Below are positions 18,574-27,725 of a stretch of 64,000 nt of DNA, piece by piece (the first letter of the stretch is position 1; every line of letters starts with the position of its first letter). The notes beneath the pieces are model-generated. The model made no database searches and was not told the origin of the DNA. It saw only the letters and a list, made by a program, of their open reading frames with translations. Made by a program: the position numbers and the translations under genes. This DNA is from Burkholderiales bacterium (GTDB lineage: Bacteria > Pseudomonadota > Gammaproteobacteria > Burkholderiales > Nitrosomonadaceae), in assembly GCA_024235755.1 (NCBI GenBank), contig JACKLV010000011.1, forward strand, positions 67,420 through 131,419. Reading direction: 5' to 3'.

Positions 18574-19236
18574 GTGCCCAAAGAAATTGAGTTTAAACTA
18601 TGTTTTCCACAACAATTTATAACACAGATTAAACAACTGCCGCTTTTAAAAACCTTCAGCATCACGAACCCAGTTCAGCAAAACCTGTACAGTATTTACT
18701 ACGATACACCCGATTTTATATTGAAGAAAGAACGTATCGCACTCAGACTGCGCAGAACTGGTGAACGTTGGACTCAGACGATTAAGAGTGGCGGTGCAAT
18801 TCATGACGGTTTGCATCAACATCACGAATTCGAGTATCCGATTCCCGATGGCAGGCTTGATTTTTCACAACTGTCCGATCAGAAACTCAGGTATTTTTTT
18901 TCTGATCAAAAGATTCGTCAGTCGTTACAGCCTATTTTCGCCACTGATTTTGATAGATCAGTTTACCTACTAGAACCCACGAAAGGCTTCAAACTCGAGT
19001 TTTGTATTGATGAAGGCCACATCATTACCAAACAACTCAATGCGGATATTGCAGAGCCAATCTGCGAACTAGAGCTAGAATTGAAGTCTGGTAACATCAC
19101 GCAATTACTTCAATTTTCAGAAACATTACAAAGGGATTGTCCCTGCCAGCTAATTCCGGAAAATAGAAACAAAGCAATGCGCGGTTACGCCTTGCTTTTG
19201 CAGAAACCGGATCCCGAACATCAAAACGGAGAGTAA
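18574..19236 (+). CDS. CYTH domain-containing protein (triphosphatase-like)
   Basis: A 220-aa CYTH/TTM-fold protein. The diagnostic EXEXK motif is at its very start (EIEFKL), followed by YYDTPDFILKKERIALRLRR and TIKSGG, the positively charged tunnel residues of inorganic triphosphatases. Later strands carry ELELELKSG and the C-terminal ENRNKAMRGYALL. Length fits a CYTH-only protein without the CHAD domain. I chose GTG 18574, which puts EIEFKL at residue 4; an ATG at 18415 in the same frame lies inside yggX and would add a spurious N-terminus. Likely hydrolyses inorganic tripolyphosphate, by family. Confidence 0.82.
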   Translation: MPKEIEFKLCFPQQFITQIKQLPLLKTFSITNPVQQNLYSIYYDTPDFILKKERIALRLRRTGERWTQTIKSGGAIHDGLHQHHEFEYPIPDGRLDFSQLSDQKLRYFFSDQKIRQSLQPIFATDFDRSVYLLEPTKGFKLEFCIDEGHIITKQLNADIAEPICELELELKSGNITQLLQFSETLQRDCPCQLIPENRNKAMRGYALLLQKPDPEHQNGE

Positions 19237-19271
19237 GGCACATAAATTCCTAGCTCTCCGTTCATCATCAC

Positions 19272-19320
19272 GAATTCCCGTCTTCAACGATGAAGCAAGC
19301 GGGAATTTCATCGTTTTTTT
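19272..19320. terminator. Intrinsic terminator between CYTH gene and fba
   Basis: An 8-bp stem, aattcccg (19273-19280) and cgggaatt (19300-19307), is followed by tcatcg and eight T residues at 19313-19320. It lies between convergent genes and would end the plus-strand yggX-CYTH transcript. Confidence 0.7.
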
Positions 19321-19340
19321 ATTATAGCTGTCTTTTTGTG

Positions 19341-20405
19341 TTACTTCACAACAGGGTCTAATTCACCTTTTGCATAACGGGCTGCCATATCATCCAATTG
19401 AATCGCCTTGATCCTGCTTGCCTGTCCAGCACAACCAAATGCCTCGAAGCGTGCTTTACAAATCTCCTGGGCTGCAATGGTCGCTTCCTTTAAAAATTTG
19501 CGGGGATCAAAATTGCTTTTATCCTGATCCAGATGGCGGCGAATTGCTCCTGTCATCGCCAAACGAATATCGGTATCAATATTGACCTTGCGTACACCAT
19601 TTTTAATGCCCTCACGGATTTCTTCAACTGGCACGCCGTAAGTTTCTTTGATATCACCACCATATTTACGGATAATCTCCAACCATTCTTGCGGGACAGA
19701 ACTCGAACCATGCATGACCAGATGAGTATTGGGAATACGTTGATGAATTTCTTTGATACGACTGATTGCCAAAATATCACCCGTTGGTTTACGGGTAAAT
19801 TTGTAGGCACCATGTGAAGTACCGATTGCAATTGCCAGCGCATCCACACCTGTTTTCTTGACAAAGTCAGCAGCCTCTTCAGGATCAGTCAATAGTTGAT
19901 CATGCGAGAGTTTACCTTCAGCGCCATGACCGTCTTCTGCTTCACCCATGCCGGATTCCAAAGAGCCCAGACAACCCAATTCACCTTCAACGGAAACGCC
20001 CACTGAGTGTGCGATGCCTACCACTTCTGCCGTTACATTGACGTTATATTCGTAGGATGCCGGTGTCTTCGCATCGGCTTCCAGAGAGCCGTCCATCATG
20101 ACACTTGAAAATCCACTGCGGATTGCATTAACGCAAACGGAAGGAGACGCACCGTGGTCTTGATGCATCACGATTGGAATATGCGGATACGCTTCCACTG
20201 CCGCCGCAATCAAATGGCGCAAAAAAGGTTCGCCCGCATATTTTCTCGCACCGGCAGAGCCCTGCATGATCACTGGACTATCGCATTCATCTGCCGCCTG
20301 CATAATGGCATGAATTTGCTCGAGGTTATTTACGTTGAATGCGGGCAATCCATAATCGTTCTCCGCCGCATGATCCAATAGTTGTCTTAATGATACAAGT
20401 GCCAT
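19341..20405 (-). CDS. fba: Class II fructose-1,6-bisphosphate aldolase (Calvin-cycle subtype)
   Basis: The zinc enzyme interconverts fructose-1,6-bisphosphate with dihydroxyacetone phosphate and glyceraldehyde-3-phosphate; it also makes sedoheptulose-1,7-bisphosphate in the Calvin cycle. The 354-aa sequence has MHQDHGASPSV with zinc ligands, MMDGSLEADAKTP, VEGELGCLGSLESG, AIAIGTSHGAYKF and MHGSSSVPQEW. The length and the long C-terminal part match the Calvin-cycle class II subtype. Last gene of the tkt-gap-pgk-pyk-fba run, 109 bp after pyk. ATG 20405 is preceded by a gaaggag ribosome site. Confidence 0.95.
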   Translation of the reverse strand: MALVSLRQLLDHAAENDYGLPAFNVNNLEQIHAIMQAADECDSPVIMQGSAGARKYAGEPFLRHLIAAAVEAYPHIPIVMHQDHGASPSVCVNAIRSGFSSVMMDGSLEADAKTPASYEYNVNVTAEVVGIAHSVGVSVEGELGCLGSLESGMGEAEDGHGAEGKLSHDQLLTDPEEAADFVKKTGVDALAIAIGTSHGAYKFTRKPTGDILAISRIKEIHQRIPNTHLVMHGSSSVPQEWLEIIRKYGGDIKETYGVPVEEIREGIKNGVRKVNIDTDIRLAMTGAIRRHLDQDKSNFDPRKFLKEATIAAQEICKARFEAFGCAGQASRIKAIQLDDMAARYAKGELDPVVK

Positions 20406-20514
20406 TTATCTCTCCTTCACAAGATTTAAAGATATGTTAATGATTCAATCTGTATATTAATTTTTAATATTTTGCATTCGACAAAACTGTCCGGCATGCA
20501 TAAAAATCCCGCCA

Positions 20515-21978
20515 CTATGCATTCTCCATGATCGTGTCTTCTTCTTTTATTATACTTTCACCTACTTTTATTATTTTCATCGTATTGGTGCCCCCTGCTT
20601 TACCGATAGGCTCGCCAATCGTCATAACCATAATATCCCCATTACGCACGATACCTCTATTAAACAGCTCCTTTTCCGCAAGCTCGAGAATCAATTCAGG
20701 ATCATTAAGTCCTTCACCAAACTCGACTGGATAAACGCCTCTGAATAATGTTACCTTCCGGCGCGTGCTTTCATGTGGACTCAACGCGACGATGGGCACC
20801 TTGGAGCTTCTTCTGGACATGAGCAAGGCAGTTTCACCGCTTTGAGTCAATGCAGCGATGGCTCTAATTTTCAATCCAGTTGCAGTAAACATCGTTGCTC
20901 TGGCAATTGCTTCTTCAATCGAAGAAGGCGGCTTGACTGGCTGACGCCTATCAATATTCACAAGGTATTCTTTTTCCGCTTCTTGGCATACCCGTGCCAT
21001 TGCCGCTACTGATTCTATAGGATATTCTCCCGCAGCCGATTCAGCCGACAACATTACCGCATCCGTCCCATCCAATACTGCATTTGCCACATCAGAAACT
21101 TCCGCGCGTGTTGGAATCGGGCTGGTTATCATTGACTCCATCATTTGTGTTGCCGTTACAACCACTTTATTATTACCACGAGCCGCACGGATCATTTTCT
21201 TTTGAAGTGCAGGTACAGCAGCATCCCCGACTTCGACTGCAAGATCACCTCTTGCAACCATAATCGCATCAGATGCATCTATGATGTCATCTAAAGCCAA
21301 AATCGCTTCTGAACGCTCTATTTTCGCCATGATCAAGCTTTTTCCACCCGCTGCAACCATTATCTCACGGGCATTTCTGATATCATCGCCTGAACGAACA
21401 AAGGAAACCGCCAGATAATCGGCATTCATTTCGGCGGCTACTTTAATGTCCTCCAGATCCTTGGTCGTCAACGCAGGTGCGCCCAGCCCTCCACCCTTGC
21501 GGTTGATTCCTTTATTATTGGACAGCACACCACCTTGTTCAACTACGCAAAAAATCTGATCATCCTTGACTTTGGCCACATTCAGAACGATGCGCCCATC
21601 ATCCAGCAACAATGTTGCGCCAGCTTCTAAATCATTAGGTAATTCCTTATAATCTAAACCGACTCTTTCTTGATTACCCAGAATGCACGAAGCATCCAAT
21701 ATAAACGGATCGCCGACTTTCAGTTTAATTCTGCTCTGCTCAAATTGACCAATACGTATTTTTGGACCTTGCAAATCAGCCAACACACCTACCGTTCTGC
21801 CCAAAGAATGAGCGATTGAACGCGTCATTTCTGCATGTTTCAGATGTTGATCACGCGTTCCATGTGAAAAATTGATCCGAACCACATCCACACCAGCTTG
21901 TATCATGCGCTCAAGTACTTTCGGATTTGCACAGCTTGCAGGACCAAGGGTAGCAACAATTTTTGTTCTGCGGATCAT
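20515..21978 (-). CDS. pyk: Pyruvate kinase
   Basis: Converts phosphoenolpyruvate and ADP to pyruvate and ATP. The 487-aa protein opens with RRTKIVATLGPAS, has VRINFSHG, the active-site signature MAKIERSEAI and MVARGDLAVEVG, and MLSAESAAGEYP. The C-terminal allosteric domain is present. It starts 19 bp downstream of pgk in the same direction, so both are cotranscribed. An obligate lithoautotroph would use it to draw carbon from the Calvin cycle toward the TCA branch. Confidence 0.95.
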   Translation of the reverse strand: MIRRTKIVATLGPASCANPKVLERMIQAGVDVVRINFSHGTRDQHLKHAEMTRSIAHSLGRTVGVLADLQGPKIRIGQFEQSRIKLKVGDPFILDASCILGNQERVGLDYKELPNDLEAGATLLLDDGRIVLNVAKVKDDQIFCVVEQGGVLSNNKGINRKGGGLGAPALTTKDLEDIKVAAEMNADYLAVSFVRSGDDIRNAREIMVAAGGKSLIMAKIERSEAILALDDIIDASDAIMVARGDLAVEVGDAAVPALQKKMIRAARGNNKVVVTATQMMESMITSPIPTRAEVSDVANAVLDGTDAVMLSAESAAGEYPIESVAAMARVCQEAEKEYLVNIDRRQPVKPPSSIEEAIARATMFTATGLKIRAIAALTQSGETALLMSRRSSKVPIVALSPHESTRRKVTLFRGVYPVEFGEGLNDPELILELAEKELFNRGIVRNGDIMVMTIGEPIGKAGGTNTMKIIKVGESIIKEEDTIMENA

Positions 21979-21997
21979 TACACTATTTTTTTAAAAA

Positions 21998-23176
21998 TTA
22001 TTTAGCGCGTTGTTCGAGTATTTCAACTGCCGGCAGTTTTTTACCTTCCAGAAATTCCAGGAACGCACCACCGGCAGTTGATATATACGATACTTTGTCA
22101 TAAATATTGTATTTTTGAATTGCCGCTATCGTATCGCCGCCACCCGCTAATGTAAATGCATTCGTGTCAGCGATAGCCCGTGCAATTTTCTCTGTGCCCG
22201 CGCCAAATTGATCAAACTCGAACACGCCTACAGGCCCATTCCACACCACAGTGCCCGCATTCATAATAATATCCGCGAGTGCTTGCGCACTTTTGGGTCC
22301 GATATCAAAAATCATCTCATCATCTGCAACAGAACCCGCATCTTTTAAGATAGCCGGCTCGTTGGCATCAAATTTTTTACCCACCACCACATCCACTGCA
22401 ATGGGAATGGATGCGTTTCGTTTGCTCATTTTATCTATGAGCAATTTTGCTGTTGGAACAAGATCATCCTCACACAACGATTTCCCGATATTTTTTCCAG
22501 TCGCTTTTAAAAATGTGTTTGCGATACCACCGCCCACAACCAGTTGGTCAACCTTCTCGGATAATGATTCCAGCACAGTCAGCTTTGTAGATACTTTCGA
22601 TCCACCCACGATTGCCACCATCGGTCTTGCCGGTTCGTGCAGAGCTTTTGTTAACGCATCCAATTCTTCAGTCAATAAAATCCCGGCACAAGCTATTGGT
22701 GCATACTGTGCAATACCATACGTTGATGCCTGCGCACGATGCGCGGTACCAAATGCATCCATGACGAAAACATCACATAAGCTTGCATATTTTCTTGCCG
22801 TTTCTTCTAAATTTTTCTTCTCACCTTTATTGATACGACAATTCTCCAGCACAACCAACTCACCTTCGGCCACTTCGAAGCCACCATCCACCCAGTCTTT
22901 TATTAAGCGGACAGGTTTTTTCAACCGGGCAGCAATGTCATCAGCAACAGGTTTCAGTGAATTTTCTTCTGACCACTCTCCTTCTTCCGGGCGACCTAAA
23001 TGAGACGTCACCATTACTTTACCGCCAGCTTTCAGACAAAAATTAATCGTTGCCATTGAAGCAGCAATACGCGCATCCGACGTTACTTTGCCATCTTTGA
23101 CAGGCACATTTAGATCGGAACGAATAAAAACACGTTTTCCCTTGAGATCAAGGTCTACAAGTTTGATTACAGACAC
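21998..23176 (-). CDS. pgk: Phosphoglycerate kinase
   Basis: Phosphorylates 3-phosphoglycerate with ATP in the Calvin cycle and reverses in glycolysis. The 392-aa sequence has the substrate motif RSDLNVPVKDG, SHLGRPEEG, DVFVMDAFGTAHRAQAS, VGGSKVSTKL and the ATP-binding VVWNGPVGVFE with GGGDTIAA near the C-terminus. Complete and of normal length. It follows gap after 168 bp containing an imperfect hairpin. Confidence 0.96.
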   Translation of the reverse strand: MSVIKLVDLDLKGKRVFIRSDLNVPVKDGKVTSDARIAASMATINFCLKAGGKVMVTSHLGRPEEGEWSEENSLKPVADDIAARLKKPVRLIKDWVDGGFEVAEGELVVLENCRINKGEKKNLEETARKYASLCDVFVMDAFGTAHRAQASTYGIAQYAPIACAGILLTEELDALTKALHEPARPMVAIVGGSKVSTKLTVLESLSEKVDQLVVGGGIANTFLKATGKNIGKSLCEDDLVPTAKLLIDKMSKRNASIPIAVDVVVGKKFDANEPAILKDAGSVADDEMIFDIGPKSAQALADIIMNAGTVVWNGPVGVFEFDQFGAGTEKIARAIADTNAFTLAGGGDTIAAIQKYNIYDKVSYISTAGGAFLEFLEGKKLPAVEILEQRAK

Positions 23177-23205
23177 CGCAAACTCCTGATTTATCTTAAA
23201 ATGAA

Positions 23206-23233
23206 TAAAGGATAGCCTTTGCTACCCTTTATT
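23206..23233 (-). promoter_or_regulatory. Imperfect hairpin in the gap-pgk spacer
   Basis: The sequence aaaggatagc ... gctacccttt folds with one mismatch and lies between gap and pgk, about 30 bp upstream of the pgk start. It could be an mRNA processing or attenuation structure; evidence is limited to the pairing. Confidence 0.3.
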
Positions 23234-23344
23234 ATTGATTCAATGATCAAATACTCTTTGACAGATGGCAATTAACACTTGGCTCAAGATCCATCAACTA
23301 CCATAGATTGCTTATTATCTTTCACCAAGTCAGACCATCTTAAG

Positions 23345-24346
23345 TTATTTGCTGGCTATAGTACGTACCATTTCCAGCAGTTTGGTTGAATACCCCCATT
23401 CATTATCGTACCAAGCAACAACTTTGACGAAGCTTCCATCTAGTGCCATACCCGCTTCAGCATCAAAAATCGATGTACAGCTCTCACCACGAAAATCGGT
23501 AGAAACCACTTTTTGATCTGTATAACCCAAAACGCCTTTCATTTCACCTTCTGAGGCGTCTTTCATGGCCTTACAGATCTCGTCATAGGATACATCCTGT
23601 TTCAATTCAACAGTCAAATCAACCACTGACACGTCTGATGTCGGGACGCGAAATGCCATACCGGTCAATTTCTTATTCAATTCAGGAATAACAACGCCAA
23701 CCGCCTTGGCTGCACCAGTTGATGATGGGATAATATTTTCGAGAATGCCACGGCCACCACGCCAGTCTTTGTTCGAAGGCCCATCAACCGTTTTTTGCGT
23801 TGCCGTAGCAGCATGGACTGTTGTCATCAAACCGCGCTTAATACCGAACTTATCATTCAGTATCTTGGCAATTGGTGCAAGACAGTTTGTCGTACATGAA
23901 GCGTTGGAAACAATAGCTTCACCATTATAAGTTTTATCGTTAACGCCATACACGAACATGCGCGTATCATCCTTAGAAGGCGCTGACATAATGACTTTTT
24001 TTGCACCAGCAACCAGATGTTTTTCGCAGGTCTCCTGCGTCAGGAAAAGACCCGTTGATTCTACCACCACATCTGCGCCAACTTCATTCCATTTCAATTC
24101 GGCAGGATCTTTAATGGCTGTCAAGCGTATACGCTTGCCATTTACAATCAGCGTATTATCTTCAATCGATACTTCACCTTGGAAGCGACCGTGCACGGAA
24201 TCATGTTTTAGCATATAAGCAAGATAATCCGGTTCCAGTAAATCGTTTATTGCAACCACCTCAATATCAGGAAAATTCTGTACTGCTGAACGGAAAACCA
24301 TACGCCCAATACGGCCAAACCCATTAATACCCACCTTAATTGTCAT
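23345..24346 (-). CDS. gap: Glyceraldehyde-3-phosphate dehydrogenase, type I
   Basis: Interconverts glyceraldehyde-3-phosphate and 1,3-bisphosphoglycerate. The 333-aa protein has the Rossmann motif GINGFGRIGR, the catalytic Cys in SNASCTTNCLAP, the conserved His region in MTTVHAATATQKTVDGPS, and VVAWYDNEWGYS at the end. A single gap copy here probably serves both the Calvin cycle and glycolysis. It lies 58 bp after tkt. Confidence 0.96.
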   Translation of the reverse strand: MTIKVGINGFGRIGRMVFRSAVQNFPDIEVVAINDLLEPDYLAYMLKHDSVHGRFQGEVSIEDNTLIVNGKRIRLTAIKDPAELKWNEVGADVVVESTGLFLTQETCEKHLVAGAKKVIMSAPSKDDTRMFVYGVNDKTYNGEAIVSNASCTTNCLAPIAKILNDKFGIKRGLMTTVHAATATQKTVDGPSNKDWRGGRGILENIIPSSTGAAKAVGVVIPELNKKLTGMAFRVPTSDVSVVDLTVELKQDVSYDEICKAMKDASEGEMKGVLGYTDQKVVSTDFRGESCTSIFDAEAGMALDGSFVKVVAWYDNEWGYSTKLLEMVRTIASK

Positions 24347-24404
24347 ACTTCAAACTCCTTAAATAAAAATCTTGTATGCTATACCTAGCGCTGCTCAAAT
24401 GCAG

Positions 24405-26420
24405 TTAAAGTACACGCTTAACCGTTTTAACCACATTTGCGACAGTAAATCCAAAATGTTCGAATAGCACATTAGCCGGTGCCGATTCGCCAAAGGTGTC
24501 GATACCGATAACCTCGCCTTCCAATCCTACGTATTTACGCCAATAATCGGTCACACCGGCTTCAATCGCCACACGCACTACATTACGCGGCAATACGCTT
24601 TCCCGATAGGCCTTATCTTGACGATCAAATAATTGCGTACAAGGCATGGAAACAACCCTTGCCCGTATACCTTCTTTTGCCAGCGCTGTCTGTGCCTGCA
24701 CGGCTAGACCGATTTCAGAACCTGTCGCGATCAAAACCACTTGCGGTTGTCCGTTCTCGGCTTCGGACAGAATATAACCACCTTTATCAATCAGCTTGAT
24801 CGTTGCAGCATCGCGTTTCTGAAACGGCAAATTCTGCCTACTGAAGATTAATGTAGATGGACCGGATGTTCGCTCTATCGAACGCGCCCATGCGACCGTT
24901 GATTCAACGGTATCGCAAGGTCGCCAAACATCCATATTTGGGATCAAACGTAATGTTGCAGTTTGCTCTACAGGCTGATGCGTCGGACCATCCTCGCCAA
25001 GACCGATGGAATCATGCGTAAAGACAAACAAATTGCGAATTTTCATCAGTGCAGCCATGCGCAAGGCATTACGTGCGTATTCTGAAAACATCAGAAAGGT
25101 CGCGCCGTAAGGAATCAATCCGCCATGCAACGATAATCCATTCATGATAGCGCTCATGCCAAATTCACGCACACCGTAATAGATATAATTTCCACCTGTT
25201 TCACGGCTCACACCTTTTGACCCCGACCATAACGTCAGATTGGAGCCAGCCAAATCCGCCGACCCACCAATAAGCTCAGGCAAGATTGGCGCCAGTCCTT
25301 CAATAGCATTTTGCGAAGCTTTTCGACTGGCAATAGTTTCCGCTTTGCCATTCACTTCATTAATCACAGCTTCAACATGATTTGCCCAGTTACCTGGCAA
25401 TTCACCTGCCATGCGACGGTTAAATTCAGCAGCTTCAGACGGATATTTGCTGGCATATGCCGAAAGCTTTTGATCCCATTCATTTTCCAGTTGTTTGCCT
25501 TTCTCTCGCGCATCCCACGCAGCATAGATGTCATCTGGTATCTCAAAAGGCGCGTGGTGCCAGCCGATATGAGGCCGTGCCGCATCAATCTCCGCTTCAC
25601 CCAATGCTGCGCCATGCACGGCATGCGTATTAGCCAAATTCGGCGACCCCAAACCAATCACAGTTTTGCAACAAATCATGGTAGGCTTGTCATTGACTTG
25701 CTTAGCTGCTTCAATAGCCGCTTCTATTGCAACTGGATCATGTCCGTTTACATTAGGCACCACATGCCAACCGTAGGATTCAAACCGTTTAGGTGTATCA
25801 TCTGTAAACCAACCTTCTACGTGACCATCAATGGATATGCCGTTATCATCGTAGAAACATATCAGCTTACCCAATCCCAGAGTACCTGCCAGAGAGCATG
25901 CCTCATGAGAGATACCTTCCATCAGACAGCCATCACCCAGAAACACATAAGTATAGTGATTGACAATATCGAATCCGGGGCGATTAAATTCAGCTGCCAA
26001 TATCTTTTCAGCAATTGCCATGCCTACAGCATTGGTAATACCCTGACCTAGAGGTCCCGTTGTTGTCTCAACACCCGGGGTATAGCCATATTCTGGATGT
26101 CCTGGTGTTTTGGAGTGCATTTGACGGAATTTTTTAATTTCCTCCATCGGCAAATCATAACCTGTCAAATGAAGCAAGGCATAAATCAGCATGGAACCAT
26201 GCCCATTTGACAGCACGAAACGATCACGATCAAACCATGCTGGATTTCTAGGATTATGCCGGAGATGATGTATCCACAATACCTCAGCGATTTCCGCCAT
26301 ACCCATTGGCATACCGGGGTGGCCGGAATTGGCCTTTTGCACGGCATCCATGGCCAACGCTCGTATTGCGCTGGTCATATTTTTAAATACCGGCTCTTCA
26401 AAATCTTTGAATGTATCCAT
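24405..26420 (-). CDS. tkt: Transketolase
   Basis: Thiamine-diphosphate enzyme that moves two-carbon units in the Calvin and pentose-phosphate cycles. The 671-aa protein shows ANSGHPGMPMGMAE, the TPP/Mg motif GDGCLMEGISHEA ... FYDDN, GHDPVAIEAA and the pyrimidine-domain segment THDSIGLGEDGPTHQPVEQ. First gene of the block tkt-gap-pgk-pyk-fba, a conventional Calvin-cycle arrangement. The start at 26420 has ggagtg upstream on the minus strand. Confidence 0.96.
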   Translation of the reverse strand: MDTFKDFEEPVFKNMTSAIRALAMDAVQKANSGHPGMPMGMAEIAEVLWIHHLRHNPRNPAWFDRDRFVLSNGHGSMLIYALLHLTGYDLPMEEIKKFRQMHSKTPGHPEYGYTPGVETTTGPLGQGITNAVGMAIAEKILAAEFNRPGFDIVNHYTYVFLGDGCLMEGISHEACSLAGTLGLGKLICFYDDNGISIDGHVEGWFTDDTPKRFESYGWHVVPNVNGHDPVAIEAAIEAAKQVNDKPTMICCKTVIGLGSPNLANTHAVHGAALGEAEIDAARPHIGWHHAPFEIPDDIYAAWDAREKGKQLENEWDQKLSAYASKYPSEAAEFNRRMAGELPGNWANHVEAVINEVNGKAETIASRKASQNAIEGLAPILPELIGGSADLAGSNLTLWSGSKGVSRETGGNYIYYGVREFGMSAIMNGLSLHGGLIPYGATFLMFSEYARNALRMAALMKIRNLFVFTHDSIGLGEDGPTHQPVEQTATLRLIPNMDVWRPCDTVESTVAWARSIERTSGPSTLIFSRQNLPFQKRDAATIKLIDKGGYILSEAENGQPQVVLIATGSEIGLAVQAQTALAKEGIRARVVSMPCTQLFDRQDKAYRESVLPRNVVRVAIEAGVTDYWRKYVGLEGEVIGIDTFGESAPANVLFEHFGFTVANVVKTVKRVL

Positions 26421-27053
26421 TGATACGCACTCCCTTTAATTTATTCCTTTTATATTTATGAATTTTTAAAACCTGAATTCTTCGTTTCAGATAAATGTCT
26501 TTCTCTACAGCAGCTTGCAAAACACTCGACGCAAACTAGGCTATTTAGCCAAAACGAATATTATCGCTTAAGATGATTTATGAGACAACAACTAAAAGCT
26601 TAATTTAATGAAATAAATTAATGCAATTTTTGACCTAAAATCACCGACGGATTTGTGGACATTTAAAAAAATCATCAATGCAAACACATGTACCACCTAT
26701 ATCCGCATCAATGCCATGCTACCGCGCATTATTTTCAACCAACGGCAAAGTAGAACTAGAAAACGTGGTCACAAAGCTGTGCATTTCGCATGAAAAATCC
26801 GAAACGCACTTTCAATGAATAATATTACACGCCAAGATAGTGTTACAGAAATCCCCGGGATTCTTAATTTTCACATACATAGCGCGATCTAGATTTTCAA
26901 TCGGGAAACTTAAGTTCTCGATTAAATTTGCACAACTGATTTAGTTCAGGCCGCGCCGGTTTTGAACAAAACACAAATGCGCCCAACCGATAAAATTAGC
27001 CGCTCACTTTAACTGCTGGGGACTGGCTTATTTGTTGCAAACCAATACACACT
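26421..27053. other. 633-bp intergenic region upstream of tkt
   Basis: The largest gene-free gap here. It should contain the tkt promoter and possibly sites for a LysR-type regulator such as CbbR, but that motif is too loose for me to call. No coding frame is supportable. lapB, which normally follows lapA, is not present. Confidence 0.45.
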
Positions 27054-27260
27054 CTATTTTTTAGCAGCTGTTTTACTTGGCGCAGTAATCAGTGTCAGCA
27101 CAACCCCAAGCCCAAAGAAAAACAATAAAACAACACTTAAAGGTAACTCTAGCGATCGGTCATGATAATAATTCAGCGTTATATTTTCAGAATTAATCAT
27201 AGAAAAACAAACCAGCCCAACAAATATAATTAATCGCAATAGCCAAGTTATAAGTTGCAT
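27054..27260 (-). CDS. lapA: LapA domain (DUF1049) inner-membrane protein
   Basis: A 68-aa protein with two hydrophobic segments (about residues 5-22 and 40-58) joined by the conserved SENITLNYYHDRSLELPLSV and FFFGLGVV. It matches the LapA (lipopolysaccharide assembly protein A) family, which with LapB tunes LpxC turnover in enteric bacteria. It follows ihfB after 171 bp, the usual order rpsA-ihfB-lapA, but lapB does not follow. Confidence 0.82.
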   Translation of the reverse strand: MQLITWLLRLIIFVGLVCFSMINSENITLNYYHDRSLELPLSVVLLFFFGLGVVLTLITAPSKTAAKK

Positions 27261-27431
27261 GATAGTTCGACCTCAATAGTTTTTATAAATAAGTTTATGT
27301 CACCGTGCCTATATGAAATATGACTATTTTTCAGGCGAACAATCCGGTTTATACTAAAAATCAATACACTGCCCAACCTTTAATGAAACCACCCATTCTT
27401 TGAAGGACTAAAATCATTCGTCCAATTCAGG

Positions 27432-27716
27432 CTAGTTTTTATAATCAACGCGCTCCCTCATTTCCTTGCCTGCTTTAAAATGTGGAACATACTTTGCTGG
27501 AACATGCACCTTCTCGCCAGATTTAGGATTCCGGCCAATTCTTGGCGGCCTGTAATTCAGATCAAAACTACCAAAACCACGAATTTCAATTCGCTGACCT
27601 TCAGCCAAACTCCTTGCCATTGCATCTATAATCATTTTGACAGAAAGCTCGGCATCTTTTGCCACAAGTTGCGGAAAACGGGCCGCAAGCCGGGAAATCA
27701 ATTCAGATTTCGTCAT
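27432..27716 (-). CDS. ihfB: Integration host factor subunit beta
   Basis: A 94-aa DNA-bending HU/IHF-family protein. It opens MTKSELISRLAARFP and contains the diagnostic GQRIEIRGFGSF and PRIGRNPKSGEKV, with the Pro that intercalates into DNA. The rpsA-adjacent location and the residues mark it as the beta subunit. It starts 9 bp after rpsA and is cotranscribed. Confidence 0.95.
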   Translation of the reverse strand: MTKSELISRLAARFPQLVAKDAELSVKMIIDAMARSLAEGQRIEIRGFGSFDLNYRPPRIGRNPKSGEKVHVPAKYVPHFKAGKEMRERVDYKN

Positions 27717-27725
27717 GAATATTCC

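Noticed and set aside
22251..23003. 250-codon open frame opposite pgk
   Set aside because: Antisense shadow of pgk with low-complexity Ser/Thr composition and no family features.
25311..26051. 246-codon open frame opposite tkt
   Set aside because: Antisense shadow of a well-conserved gene; no recognisable domain.
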